In this document: piece after piece, positions 32,475-37,779 of the stretch | Numbering within the stretch: position 1 is the stretch's first letter | Layout: each line of letters begins with the position of its first letter | Virus record (IMG/VR): IMGVR_UViG_3300037628_000094 | Span: 1-37,779 of that record | Origin: a virus | DNA: 37,779 nt | Direction: 5' to 3' (one strand) | Program-made: the position numbers and the translations under genes | The notes under the pieces: model-generated | Seen by the model: only the letters and a program-made list of their open reading frames with translations | The model's database searches: none | What the model was told of the DNA's origin: nothing

Positions 32475-32792
32475 ATGAGCAAAGAACGTGAGATAATAGA
32501 GCAGCAGATCGTAGACCACCAGAAGGCTATCGACACAGCCCAGAAGCAGTTGGAGGACTTGGAGGTGACTTATTCGGCGGGAGATAGGTTTGAGACAGTG
32601 TCAGGGAAGCACATGATTATTGCCATTGGCAATAGCGAAGCAGTTTTGGCTTCCTTAAAAGATGGAATCAACCATAATGGTCGGACGAAAGTATGTTGTA
32701 CAAGCAGGATAACTCCAAAAGAATTGCGGCTATTATGCACTTGTGACGATCTTGTCCGCTACTGGGACGACAGAAAGCAGGTGCGAGTATGA
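32475..32792 (+). CDS. hypothetical protein with shared N-terminal coiled coil
   Basis: A 105-residue protein. Residues 4-28 (EIIEQQIVDHQKAIDTAQKQ) resemble the N-terminus of the next protein, indicating a duplicated module. The rest is a small beta/alpha domain of unknown type with several Cys (CCTS, LLCTC). AAAGGA precedes the ATG and its stop overlaps the next start. Confidence 0.6.
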   Translation: MSKEREIIEQQIVDHQKAIDTAQKQLEDLEVTYSAGDRFETVSGKHMIIAIGNSEAVLASLKDGINHNGRTKVCCTSRITPKELRLLCTCDDLVRYWDDRKQVRV

Positions 32793-33232
32793 GCGAGAAA
32801 CAAATAATCCTAGACCAAATCAAAGACCACCAGCAAGCCATAGACAAGGCCAAGACCGAGCTTGATGCCCTGGATAAGCCGCAAAGGGAAGGGGATTATG
32901 GGTATAGTGAAAATAATCATCCAAGAATCAATTTCAGGAATGGTGGCCTGTTTAACTCAGATGGAAAGATATATTCCCCCATGTCCGCTGATCAAATTAT
33001 AAAGCCCACAGGCAACATCTTCGACGACCTCGCCAGAAATAGCAAGGACTTGGAGGAGTTTCAGGTGAATGCGGATAACGTCATGTCAGGCTTCAAGGCT
33101 AAGATAGACTCAGATGGTCGTATAGATATGGGCGGAACGCGGGACACTTGGCACTTTTTGCCATCCCAAGCCCAAGAAGTCCACGACAATCTCGGCCAAC
33201 TCCTAGCCACTGCCCGCAGGAGGCAAGATTGA
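32789..33232 (+). CDS. hypothetical protein, paralogous N-terminus to the previous gene
   Basis: A 147-residue protein starting MSEKQIILDQIKDHQQAIDK, matching the previous protein's first 28 residues but followed by a different, polar body (FNSDGKIYSPMSADQI and so on). The shared leader may be a docking or oligomerising helix. It is coupled at both ends (ATGA at the start, TTGA at its stop). Confidence 0.6.
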   Translation: MSEKQIILDQIKDHQQAIDKAKTELDALDKPQREGDYGYSENNHPRINFRNGGLFNSDGKIYSPMSADQIIKPTGNIFDDLARNSKDLEEFQVNADNVMSGFKAKIDSDGRIDMGGTRDTWHFLPSQAQEVHDNLGQLLATARRRQD

Positions 33233-33660
33233 CTACGTATCGAGTTGTAACAATAGTAGAAGAAGGCCCGACCTTTTCTAAGCCCCTGACGTCCATCCTA
33301 AGCGAGCTAAAGATCGGTGGGGCAATCAAGCTCTTGAGTCCTTTGGAGTACATTACCGACCGCCAGAGACGCTACTACAAGGGTATCGTGATACCTCACA
33401 TGGTAAAGAACGATGAGAACGGCGAAACGGCTGGCTGGTGGGATTCAGAAATCAAGAAGCTCTGCAAAGGGCTGGACTATCTGAAAAAAGAGATATTCTT
33501 CTTAGAAGGCGATGATGGGAAGAAAACAGGTATTGGTAGGTTGACAACCGTTGGCGTAGGCAAAAGGAATATGAGCCTCTTCATGGAAGAAATTATAAAC
33601 CAGAGCAATATTAGGGGCTGGGGGATCGCGGCTCCGGATTCTAATTTAAGGAGTAAATAA
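33229..33660 (+). CDS. NinB-like recombination-associated protein (TTG start)
   Basis: A 143-residue protein starting at TTG 33229, six bases after a perfect AGGAGG, overlapping the previous stop. Its centre (DRQRRYYKGIVIPHMVKNDE) and end (TTVGVGKRNMSLFMEEIINQ then WGIAAPDSN) recall a phage family with Q.R.Y..GV..P, T.......F....IE.I and GI.IP.P, related to NinB-type recombination proteins. The place between ERF and the NinG-like gene fits this. An upstream ATG at 33148 lies deep in the previous gene and is rejected. Confidence 0.55.
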   Translation: MTTYRVVTIVEEGPTFSKPLTSILSELKIGGAIKLLSPLEYITDRQRRYYKGIVIPHMVKNDENGETAGWWDSEIKKLCKGLDYLKKEIFFLEGDDGKKTGIGRLTTVGVGKRNMSLFMEEIINQSNIRGWGIAAPDSNLRSK

Positions 33661-33661
33661 A

Positions 33662-34030
33662 ATGGGCGAAGAGCTAACATGGGTAAGGGCAGCACAAAGG
33701 CGGAATAAAGAAATTCATGACCTAGGGATTAAGCTGAAAGAGGCCAACACCCGCATCCTAGCCTTAGAGAACAAGCTGGCTGATAGGACTGCTGAACTTG
33801 TGGAGACAAAGGAGGGGCTAGAGGAAGCCATAGCCTTACAGGAGGTGAATTACAAAGAAGGCCGGAACTTGCGGGAAGAGGAATTATCCACGCTTCAAGC
33901 CGAGATCGTGGAACTCAAGAGCCAGCGGGATGAATTACTGGACAATCTTCAAAAGGACAACGAAAGGCTGTCAGCGGAGAACAAAGACTTGCGGGATTTA
34001 ATAACCGAGGAAGGAACCAGTAATGGCTAA
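33662..34030 (+). CDS. coiled-coil protein
   Basis: A 122-residue protein that is almost entirely coiled coil (about residues 18-110, for example LKEANTRILALENKLADRTA). AAGGAG precedes the ATG, and its end overlaps the next gene by 8 bases. It may act as a spacer or structural partner in the recombination module; function is unknown. Confidence 0.6.
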   Translation: MGEELTWVRAAQRRNKEIHDLGIKLKEANTRILALENKLADRTAELVETKEGLEEAIALQEVNYKEGRNLREEELSTLQAEIVELKSQRDELLDNLQKDNERLSAENKDLRDLITEEGTSNG

Positions 34031-34445
34031 GAAGAAGAAGCGCAAGTACAGAAAAAAAGGCGAACGAGAGAAACTGACGATAAAGCTGGACGAGCTTGTA
34101 AAGCAGATTCTAAGACTGCGCGAGGATAGTATCTGTGAGAAGTGCGATAAGTATGTAGAAGGCCCTGACGCCCATACCAGCCATGTAGTAGCGAAAGACA
34201 ACGGGGCAAGCCATCGAAGGTTCGATCTGATGAACGTGAGCTTGCTCTGTAAGCGTTGCCATCTGTACTGGTGGCACAAGAGCCCCCTAGACGCTTCGGA
34301 CTGGTACAAGGACAAATTCCCGAACAGATACGAGTATCTAAGCAAGTACAGGGGCGGTAAGCCAGCCAAGATAAGTACTGGCGAGATGGAAGAGTTGGTT
34401 GAGGAATACACTGAGAAGCTTAAGGAATTGAACAATGGCGGATAA
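34023..34445 (+). CDS. NinG/HNH-like nuclease
   Basis: A 140-residue protein with a very basic start (MAKKKKRKYRKKGER). Zinc-finger-like pairs lie at CEKC (about residue 38) and LLCKRCHLYWWHKS (about 73-86), with DAHTSHVVAKDNG and RFDLMNVS between them. This is the C..C...H.S....RFD..N...C..C pattern of NinG/Rap and related HNH nucleases that cut recombination junctions. The catalytic His is probably in the HTSHV segment. The assignment is by pattern. Confidence 0.7.
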   Translation: MAKKKKRKYRKKGEREKLTIKLDELVKQILRLREDSICEKCDKYVEGPDAHTSHVVAKDNGASHRRFDLMNVSLLCKRCHLYWWHKSPLDASDWYKDKFPNRYEYLSKYRGGKPAKISTGEMEELVEEYTEKLKELNNGG

Positions 34446-34716
34446 AGACGGCTACCCAACGGAAGCGGAGCTTAAGCTGATAACCGAATGGGACGTAATC
34501 AACGATGTTAAGGGGCTGATAGAGTTCATCAAGGAGCAGTGGATATACGAGGAGTATTTCAAATACGAGCCTCCATTGCTTGAACTTCACACTGGTGGAT
34601 GGTCAGGCCATGAGTCAGTTATCGGCGCACTGGAAAGGAATTTGATATTCTGGGGCGTGTTCTGGCAGAAGTCAGAACGAGGCGGGCATTATTACTTTGA
34701 GATTAAGGAAGGATAA
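34435..34716 (+). CDS. hypothetical protein
   Basis: A 93-residue acidic and aromatic protein (WIYEEYFKYEPPLLELHTGG, WSGHESVIGALERNLIFW) with no recognised family. The start is within the last codons of the NinG-like gene and has AAGGA upstream. Its Gly-rich turn and paired Trp residues give it a compact look. Confidence 0.6.
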   Translation: MADKDGYPTEAELKLITEWDVINDVKGLIEFIKEQWIYEEYFKYEPPLLELHTGGWSGHESVIGALERNLIFWGVFWQKSERGGHYYFEIKEG

Positions 34717-34722
34717 GGAGCA

Positions 34723-35025
34723 ATGGCATACTTTAGCAACGGCACGGAAGGTGACATGTACCAGGAGAAGTATTGCGAGAATTGCGACCATTGGAAACTT
34801 GACGAAGATACAGAGACTTGGGGTTGTCCCGTTATGGATCTTCATTACGAACATAACCGGAGCAAGGATGAAACAATCAAGACAATACTTGAAATACTTA
34901 TCCCGACAAATGAGGAAACTACCTTTGCCGAGCCCTGTAAGATGATGGTCGAGAAAAAGAAAAAAGAAGAACCATGTTATTTTGACAGTTTAGCCACGCA
35001 GGGAGATAAGGAGTTGAGTAAATGA
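34723..35025 (+). CDS. small phage protein with Cys pairs
   Basis: A 100-residue protein with CENC (residues 18-21), GCPVMDLHYEHNRSKDET and later Cys residues (EPCKMM, EPCYF). The pattern C..C....GC...DLH......LIP....C.M occurs in a common phage family of unknown function, likely metal-binding. AAGGAG precedes the ATG and its TGA overlaps the next ATG. Confidence 0.6.
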   Translation: MAYFSNGTEGDMYQEKYCENCDHWKLDEDTETWGCPVMDLHYEHNRSKDETIKTILEILIPTNEETTFAEPCKMMVEKKKKEEPCYFDSLATQGDKELSK

Positions 35026-35189
35026 GTAACCTTTGGGGTACATTTTATAGCAACTCTGTAACGAAAGAGGCCATTGGAAAATTAGGCCAAGAAAAAGCTG
35101 AGGATGCAATCAATTGGTTATTGCAACTCCACCTTGACGAAATGACTCTTAAGCAAATAGAAGAAATGGCAAAACATAGAGAGAATTAG
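35022..35189 (+). CDS. 55-residue helical hypothetical protein
   Basis: It reads MSNLWGTFYSNSVTKEAIGK and then a helical body (AEDAINWLLQLHLDEMTLKQ). It is coupled to the upstream gene by ATGA. No family or motif is recognised. Confidence 0.5.
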   Translation: MSNLWGTFYSNSVTKEAIGKLGQEKAEDAINWLLQLHLDEMTLKQIEEMAKHREN

Positions 35190-35199
35190 GAGAACCAGG

Positions 35200-35286
35200 A
35201 TGAAACCAAAAAAGAAACGCAAGAAAAAGAAAAAAGAAAACTGGCTAATCAAGTTTTCAATTACAGCCCCGCATGTTTGGAGATAA
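35200..35286 (+). CDS. 28-residue polybasic micro-protein
   Basis: A tiny frame starting MKPKKKRKKKKKE, followed by a hydrophobic half (NWLIKFSITAPHVWR). AGGAG stands before the ATG. Its first half resembles the basic peptides at 4400 and 25454. It may be a leader peptide or a nucleic-acid binder. Size makes it uncertain. Confidence 0.4.
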   Translation: MKPKKKRKKKKKENWLIKFSITAPHVWR

Positions 35287-35299
35287 AGGAGAATAAGAC

Positions 35300-36151
35300 A
35301 TGAAAGCAAATGAACATAGATTAAATAAAGCTCTCGCTGACCTCCAAGAAAAAGAGCCCTGCAAAGACTTCCAAAAAGAAGTCGGAGAATGGGGAGATAG
35401 AACTTTTAACCCAGATGGCCACAATGTAACAACAGGAATAATTTGCCATTTAGAAAAAGAGGTTGACGAACTTCAACAAACTGCGAATCCCACAGAAGCC
35501 GCCGATTGCTATATATTGCTGTTGCAGTTAGCTCACAATCTAGGATTTAATCTTGAACATGAAGCTCGCCTGAAAATGAAAATCAATTATAAACGTAAAT
35601 GGGACAAGCCTGACAAATTTGGCGTAGTTGAACATATCAAAGAGCCCTGCTCAAAGCCAGATCAGCCAGATTGTAACACTTGTGAAGATGAAAAATATGT
35701 CAGAAAATACATGGATTGTTTAATACCATGCGCAAAGGATGTATTAGGCAGTTTACCCTGCCCCGCCTGTAGCAAGCCAGCACAGGAGCAAGGGGACACG
35801 GCGGCGTTTGTGAAAGAGTGCAATGACGTACTTGATAACTGGAAATCCAATAGATACTCACCTGCTATATGGTGCTTATGTCAAGCAATAATCCGTATAG
35901 AGGATTATGAGGAAACTCTTAAAAATTCAGTTGAGATCGTAGAGCGTGACCAAGAATGGCAACAAGAAGATAATGCAGAGATAGCCCAACTGCGGAAAGA
36001 TTTGAAGTGGTATGGGATGCACAGGCCGCGTTGCAATACTCGTTTTACTATCGACAAGCCCTTTATGAAGAAATGTGACTGTGGCTACGAGCAAGCCTTG
36101 CAACCCCAGCCCAAATCCCCGCCAAGCAGTGAGAAAGAAGGTGAGAAATGA
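35300..36151 (+). CDS. DUF550-like nucleotide pyrophosphohydrolase fused to a Cys-rich domain
   Basis: A 283-residue protein. Residues 20-105 (FQKEVGEWGDRTFNPDGHN, ICHLEKEVDELQ, ADCYILLLQLAHNLG, KMKINYKRKWDKP) match the all-alpha, MazG-like DUF550 family that hydrolyses dNTPs; E and D residues for metal binding are in HLEKEVDEL and ADCYILL. The remaining 180 residues have Cys pairs (CNTC, CPAC, CDCGYE) and a helical segment, which are not part of the usual domain. AGGAG-type site upstream. A role in host nucleotide control is likely. Confidence 0.7.
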   Translation: MKANEHRLNKALADLQEKEPCKDFQKEVGEWGDRTFNPDGHNVTTGIICHLEKEVDELQQTANPTEAADCYILLLQLAHNLGFNLEHEARLKMKINYKRKWDKPDKFGVVEHIKEPCSKPDQPDCNTCEDEKYVRKYMDCLIPCAKDVLGSLPCPACSKPAQEQGDTAAFVKECNDVLDNWKSNRYSPAIWCLCQAIIRIEDYEETLKNSVEIVERDQEWQQEDNAEIAQLRKDLKWYGMHRPRCNTRFTIDKPFMKKCDCGYEQALQPQPKSPPSSEKEGEK

Positions 36152-36243
36152 AACTAAGACTCTACCTTGCCCTACCCATAGCCTACCTGGTGATAGGGCT
36201 TATCAAGGCTGTGGACTGGGTGGCTGGGGATGGGGAAAGCTGA
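36148..36243 (+). CDS. 31-residue membrane micro-protein
   Basis: It reads MKLRLYLALPIAYLVIGLIK followed by AVDWVAGDGES, one membrane segment with a short acidic tail. It is coupled to the upstream gene by ATGA. The next small frame overlaps its end. Function is unknown. Confidence 0.45.
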   Translation: MKLRLYLALPIAYLVIGLIKAVDWVAGDGES

Positions 36244-36337
36244 GATCGTAAAGAAATATAAAAAAAAGCTTGACGAACAGAAGGATATAGAGTATGGTAA
36301 AGAAAATGAAGACGCTGGTATCAAAACAAAATACTAG
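36230..36337 (+). CDS. 35-residue charged micro-protein, possible leader peptide
   Basis: It reads MGKAEIVKKYKKKLDEQKDI and is mostly charged. The ribosome site is weak. Its last codons contain the first arm of an attenuator-like structure, so if translated it could act as a leader peptide whose translation decides which stem forms. This is inference. Confidence 0.35.
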   Translation: MGKAEIVKKYKKKLDEQKDIEYGKENEDAGIKTKY

Positions 36338-36390
36338 AAATATAGCCGTAAGGGAACTACCAGCGTCTTTCCTTTGCGGCTTATTTTTTA
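36309..36390 (+). terminator. attenuator-like terminator with competing stem
   Basis: AAGACGCTGGTA 36309-36320 pairs perfectly with TACCAGCGTCTT 36358-36369 (12 bp). AGCCG/AAGG at 36344-36353 pairs with CCTT/CGGCT at 36371-36381 and is followed by TTATTTTTT, a terminator. The second stem's loop contains an arm of the first stem, so the two compete. The element ends just before the next gene's ribosome site. The pairing is seen; the switching is inferred. Confidence 0.65.
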
Positions 36391-36400
36391 TGGAGTTGAC

Positions 36401-36652
36401 ATGTACATAGACCGCACACCCAAAACAACTGGGGAGTTATGGCAACAAGCGTGGATGCTGGCAGGGAAGTCACTATTCTATATGCAATTCTGCTACCCCC
36501 ATGAATATGACGAACAAGCCATAAGAGTTCACCAGATGTGCTACCACTTGGCCAAGGAAAGAACAGCCCACCTCGAGGATACCCCGGAAAACAGGAATTG
36601 GTATCACGAATGGATAGAGAAATTCATAGAAGAAGTAGAAAATCAATGTTAA
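36401..36652 (+). CDS. hypothetical protein behind the attenuator-like site
   Basis: An 83-residue helical protein (MYIDRTPKTTGELWQQAWML, then HLAKERTAHLEDTPENRNWY). ATG 36401 follows GGAG at the right distance; an in-frame upstream start at 36374 lies inside the terminator stem and is rejected. Its end overlaps the next ATG. Function is unknown. Confidence 0.6.
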   Translation: MYIDRTPKTTGELWQQAWMLAGKSLFYMQFCYPHEYDEQAIRVHQMCYHLAKERTAHLEDTPENRNWYHEWIEKFIEEVENQC

Positions 36653-36843
36653 ACACAAAACACAATAGAGCTGTTCGGCGATGGCACAACCGCAGGATGA
36701 AGCGTAAGGTTGTAGCGGCGTGGGGTTATCCTGAAGCTATGAAGTACGCTGATCACATGTGTACTTGCAGTAGGCCATGTTGCGGGCATAGAAGAAAATG
36801 GGAAGGGCCAACTATTCAGGAAAGAAGGCACCAAAATAATTAA
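36646..36843 (+). CDS. small basic protein with CSC-CG motif
   Basis: A 65-residue protein: KHNRAVRRWHNRRMKRKVV, then CTCSRPCCGHRRKWEGPTIQ. It resembles a common family of small, very basic bacterial and phage proteins with CSC..CG..R....T.QE, of unknown role, likely metal- and nucleic-acid-binding. ATG 36646 overlaps the previous stop region; a start at 36538 would need a long out-of-frame overlap and is rejected. Confidence 0.6.
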   Translation: MLNTKHNRAVRRWHNRRMKRKVVAAWGYPEAMKYADHMCTCSRPCCGHRRKWEGPTIQERRHQNN

Positions 36844-36885
36844 CATGATACAGAACATAGACGGTTAAAATCTAACTCAGGCTAT

Positions 36886-37171
36886 CCCTATCTAGTGTGG
36901 CCTGCGGGCAGATAGGGGACAAAGCTGGAGGTATAAAAGACCAGCAACGGTAATGAGGGCATCCTTGCCGGGTTGCCTCCGTCTTAGACGACTCAAAATA
37001 GGATCATGTAGTTGGGAGTGAACCGTCCCCTGAATAGTGAGAAGTCCTATTGCTTAAAGACCAAACTGTCTCAGTTTATACAGGGAGGCTTAACAAAGCG
37101 CCTTATTTCCAAGGTGCTTTTCCCTCCTGAACTCGATTACCAGGGAGACTAAACCCTACTAACTTAATAGG
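36886..37171 (+). ncRNA. second structured RNA candidate
   Basis: The 338 bases between genes (36844-37181) have no gene but many hairpins: CCCTATCT 36886-36893 with AGATAGGG 36910-36917; GCTGG 36924-36928 with CCAGC 36941-36945; GGCA/TGCC at 36958-36969; AATAGGA 36997-37003 with TCCTATT 37045-37051; AAACTG/CAGTTT at 37063-37077; CAGGAGG-type pairing of 37081-37088 with 37123-37129, which encloses GCGCCTT 37098-37104 with AAGGTGC 37111-37117; and AGGG/CCCT at 37142-37157. No known RNA class is recognised. It could be a small RNA or a long leader of the next gene. Confidence 0.55.
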
Positions 37172-37181
37172 ATATAAGAAT

Positions 37182-37439
37182 ATGAGCAGAAGCAAGAAGA
37201 AACCAATAATCCAGCTTACACACCAAATAGATAAGGATATAGACCACAGAAGAGTTAGGCGCAGAGTTAAGGTGGAACTGGCTAAGTTTGAAGAGCCTGA
37301 CATAATCATTATTGAAGGTGATACCCGTGATTTTGGATTAGAGGAGCTGGGAACGGTACTAGGCTACCACACTGCCGATATATGCAATAACGACGATGAG
37401 CGAGCTATTGAGAGTAAGAAAGTTGATAGCAGAAAATGA
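37182..37439 (+). CDS. small basic phage protein (MSRSKKKP type)
   Basis: An 85-residue protein beginning MSRSKKKPIIQLTHQ with RRVRRRVKVELAKF, like a widespread phage family that starts MSRSxRKTPI and has an RR.RR.vK.aL motif. The C-terminal half is acidic. It is coupled by ATGA to the next gene and follows the structured segment. Function is unknown. Confidence 0.6.
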   Translation: MSRSKKKPIIQLTHQIDKDIDHRRVRRRVKVELAKFEEPDIIIIEGDTRDFGLEELGTVLGYHTADICNNDDERAIESKKVDSRK

Positions 37440-37573
37440 ACAATGAATACATGAAAACAGCCGAGCGTATAATGAAGAAGCTCAGAGCTAAAGACCCTGA
37501 CTTCTGGAAGATAGATATGAGTCAGTACGAGAAATATGAATATGTAAATGGAGAACTAAAATGCCAAAACTAA
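37436..37573 (+). CDS. 45-residue hypothetical protein
   Basis: It reads MNNEYMKTAERIMKKLRAKD, then PDFWKIDMSQYEKYEYVNGE, with no recognised family. It overlaps the gene before by ATGA and the gene after by 13 bases. The packing supports a real gene. Confidence 0.5.
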   Translation: MNNEYMKTAERIMKKLRAKDPDFWKIDMSQYEKYEYVNGELKCQN

Positions 37574-37779
37574 GCAGAAAAACCAAGAAAAAAGACGACC
37601 GCCCTGCAAGAGTAAAATACTGGATGTCCAGACATCTAGAGAAAAAGAAAGTCAAGGCTTTAATGAGAGTTACCGGCCTGACTCGCAAACAGGCTTTAGA
37701 ATACTGGAACACTGTCCGAGGAGGCCGGAGAACGCCATCGGGGACACCACAAACCCCACTGACGGCCAAAGAGCAGAAA
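37561..37779 (+). CDS. basic helix-turn-helix-like protein, open at the right edge
   Basis: 73 codons remain open to the end of the window. The protein is very basic (RKTKKKDDRPARVKYWMSRH) with a helical pair KVKALMRVTGLTRKQALEYW that looks like a helix-turn-helix, then GGRRTPS. A similar basic family is common in phages. If base 1 follows base 37779, the frame continues nine codons to a stop at 28-30, giving 82 residues. A small terminase or DNA-binding role is possible from its place before the terminase genes, but unproven. Confidence 0.5.
   Translation, partial: MPKLSRKTKKKDDRPARVKYWMSRHLEKKKVKALMRVTGLTRKQALEYWNTVRGGRRTPSGTPQTPLTAKEQK

Noticed and set aside
27004-36891. 14-bp inverted match between 27004-27017 and 36878-36891 as an attachment or recombination site
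   Set aside because: Exact 14-base matches are expected by chance several times in a sequence of this length, and there is no integrase.
36886-37171. Group I or group II intron as explanation of the structured segment
   Set aside because: No convincing P7-type or domain V-type core was found and no split gene flanks it; it stays possible but unsupported.
1-37779. CRISPR array, insertion sequence, integrase or rRNA gene
   Set aside because: No regularly spaced repeats, transposase motifs, tyrosine or serine recombinase motifs, or rRNA-like sequence were seen.

Overview
The window reads as a short-tailed (podovirus-like) double-stranded DNA phage of a bacterium, and probably as the whole genome in circularly permuted form. 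The last open frame (from 37561) is still open at base 37779. Base 1 continues it exactly in frame to a stop at 28-30 that overlaps the next start as ATGA. Genes are tightly packed, often joined by ATGA or TAATG overlaps, usually with good Shine-Dalgarno sites, and several start with GTG or TTG. No integrase, DNA polymerase, RNA polymerase or recognisable small terminase is visible. The host cannot be named from the sequence; export signals and the CsrA-like protein fit a Gram-negative or PVC-like bacterium, but this is inference.

Layout. Bases 1-5253 (+): two small genes, the large terminase, a small zinc-ribbon protein, the portal and a run of very small genes ending in a terminator. Bases 5355-8752 (+): scaffold-like protein, an N4-gp56-type major capsid protein, a decoration-like protein and two unknowns. 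Bases 8755-20434 (+): tail and adhesin block with right-handed beta-helix proteins, a head-tail adaptor candidate, a large tail/hub candidate and a fibre ending in a peptidase S74 chaperone domain. Five of these proteins begin with a signal peptide or membrane anchor, which is odd for virion proteins. Bases 20447-25149 (+): three Gln/Ala/Gly-rich proteins, likely internal (ejection) virion proteins. Bases 25164-25758 (+): small membrane or basic proteins, then a terminator.

Bases 25845-27782 (-) form a leftward operon of small regulatory-looking genes. It includes a 59-residue CsrA-like protein and several genes under 60 codons, and it is read from a strong promoter at 27882-27910. Bases 27783-28114 hold divergent promoters, a palindrome, an attenuator-like leader (-) and a pseudoknot-like leader (+). 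Bases 28115-36652 (+) form the early/middle block: a LexA-like winged-helix regulator, an endolysin with a small membrane partner, a lambda-exonuclease (YqaJ) family nuclease, an ERF-family annealing protein, NinB-like and NinG/HNH-like proteins, a DUF550 nucleotide pyrophosphohydrolase fused to a cysteine-rich tail, and many small genes. Bases 36646-37779 (+) hold small basic proteins.

Two segments of about 320 bases without genes (29082-29402 and 36844-37181) are full of complementary helices and look like structured RNAs; the first ends in a tRNA-like T-arm and acceptor stem. Three sites (27802-27872 on -, 28005-28090 on +, 36309-36390 on +) share an interleaved 1a-2a-1b-2b stem arrangement. 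Two of them end in a U-tract, as in transcription attenuators. With the CsrA-like protein, this suggests a phage that relies heavily on RNA-level control.
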